Source: Prunella strophiata
Lineage: Eukaryota; Chordata; Aves; Passeriformes; Prunellidae
Direction of reading: 5' to 3'
Length of the DNA: 64,000 nt
Assembly: GCA_036583965.1 (NCBI GenBank)
Contig: JAZBQD010000030.1
Coordinates: 89,635,300 to 89,699,299 of the forward strand
Both the position numbers and the translations under genes were made by a program. The notes beneath the pieces are model-generated. The model was given only the letters and a program-made list of their open reading frames with translations. It had not been told where the DNA came from and searched no databases. Below, one piece after another: positions 62,648-64,000 of the stretch. Numbering within the stretch: the first letter of the stretch is position 1; the number at the start of each line of letters is the position of its first letter.

Positions 62648-64000
62648 AGCTTGTTCACCCAAACTACAGTCTTATGAAACCAATTGAAAAATATGCTTGT
62701 AGTATTGAGGGTATCTTCACTGTTCTGCATACTACTGAGGTTTTCTTTTTGTTTTGGTTTTTTTTTTTGTTTTTTTTTTTTCCCTACAGTTTAAACTTTT
62801 GTGGCTTTTAGACATCATTCCTCTCTCAGTTTGGTATGATTTTATATGTTTATCACTTTTCTATTTATGTCATACAGGACAGAAAGTCTTCAAGAAAGTC
62901 AGGGTAATAATCCCTGCCTGGAATTTTGTGAGATTTGTATGTACTCTTTGCAGTTTGGCCTAAACAAGTAACAATTTAACAAATATTCTTTAACATAACT
63001 AAACATGCCTGTTTTAAATAAATAAACCCAAAAAAACCTACTAATTAAATTACTAGCCTCGTTGTGGGTTAATGCCCTTCCAGTGCCTTGTTGGTTTCCA
63101 TTGATAGGGAGGTAATTGGTTTATGTGCTAAGAAAGCTGATTATGTTTCCCAGACAGAGCAGGAGGAAGGTCTGAAAGAGGTAGAAAATATGTAGACCAG
63201 AAGGATCCCCTCATAGGAAAATACCTATGACCTGTGCAAAATCTTCATTAGTTTAAATTTTGTCTCCTGCATACTTCCTTGCCCACCATGCTCTATTACT
63301 TATAAATGCTGAAGGTGGTGTGCACTGCTGTGTTGTCATCCAAAGAAAAGGGAACTGGAGGAATGAGAGATGTATAGAGAGGCTGAAGTCACTGAGATTG
63401 AGCATGGGAACAGCAGCCTGAAGCCTACAGAGAGAGGGAGAACCAGGGACTGTAGGCAGTGAAGGCTGCAGGTACTCAGGAGAGGTCAGAGCTGTATTTA
63501 ACCTAGTACTTGTGAGAGCCAGAATCTCTCCTTTTCTTTATCTGCTCCCTTACAGACAATTCAGAAGGAGTAATTCTGTAAATGATTGCCTGAACAAGCA
63601 GGACCAGGATCTATTTCCTGCAAAGTTCCAACATAACACAGAAGGAAACAGACACAGACACAGCCAGACACACCTCTGCACACTAATTCAAGTCCCACTT
63701 GGAGAAATTTTTAAAGCAAATCAACCAGACACTCCACCAAGCAGAGGAGCTCTAAAGCATTTATAGCCTAGCCATTGCCCTTCTGTGGCTAAGTTTAACC
63801 TGTCAGTTCATATCTAGTTAAACTATGAAAGAAAATCAAACACTGTTGCTTCAAAGGCAGAGTGAGCTTGATACTACCTGGTATGTCAAGCCAGAATAGC
63901 TGACATGCAAATTAGGATCCAAAGCATTCACTCTTTTATGCTCAGCCAGGTGCTGGCAAGATCAAAGGGACCCCTGAAACCTTTGAATTTATTGAAGGGA
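62648..64000. other. Intergenic DNA, nothing recognisable
   Basis: AT-rich sequence with T tracts near 62,758-62,781, and a purine-rich, moderately GC-rich stretch at about 63,340-63,490. I see no exon or transposon that I can name. Confidence 0.5.

Noticed and set aside
1..64000. CRISPR arrays, tRNA or rRNA genes, bacterial operons, endogenous retroviruses
   Set aside because: None was seen. The sequence is ordinary vertebrate intron and intergenic DNA. By-eye reading could miss a single tRNA or a short microRNA hairpin.

Overview
The window looks like avian nuclear DNA. It is AT-rich and poor in CpG, has almost no coding sequence, and its recognisable transposons are all CR1-type LINEs, with 3' ends typical of bird CR1. 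There is no bacterial-type gene organisation. I cannot resolve the species.

The only gene I can name is ATP11A, a P4-ATPase phospholipid flippase, on the minus strand. Its first coding exon lies at 48,708-48,670: 13 codons reading MDCSLLRTLVSRY, followed at once by a consensus splice donor. The exon sits in a CpG island of about 2 kb (48.44-50.51 kb), which is the presumed promoter. Everything to the left (1-48,669) is best read as the long first intron. I did not recognise exon 2, so the intron probably runs past the left edge. The right side (about 50.5-64 kb) is upstream intergenic DNA with no convincing gene.

Region by region: 1-8.2 kb is AT-rich intron with one CR1 3' end. At 8.23-8.60 kb there is a small isolated CpG-rich patch with a good plus-strand splice donor. 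From 8.6 to 48.4 kb the intron carries two old CR1/L3-like LINE fossils (about 14.64-14.83 kb and 21.84-22.83 kb), two short CR1 tails, homopolymer tracts, a 39-bp tandem duplication and a 13-bp-arm inverted repeat holding two AGGTCA half-sites. The 48.4-50.5 kb island contains exon 1, GC boxes, a (CG)n tract, a 53-bp-unit minisatellite split by a CR1 insertion, and a 16-bp GC-rich minisatellite with G-quadruplex potential on the ATP11A sense strand. At 50.66-50.76 kb two long T tracts flank a near-perfect inverted repeat. From 50.8 to 64 kb there is intergenic DNA with a 660-bp CR1 3' segment and, close after it, a perfect 26-bp palindrome.

In hand-counted sample lines the plus strand is rich in A and C left of the promoter and in T and G to its right. 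This fits transcription-linked strand asymmetry switching at the island. I found no tRNA, rRNA, CRISPR array or recognisable endogenous retrovirus. The long ORFs around 48.7-50.6 kb are products of GC-rich repeats.
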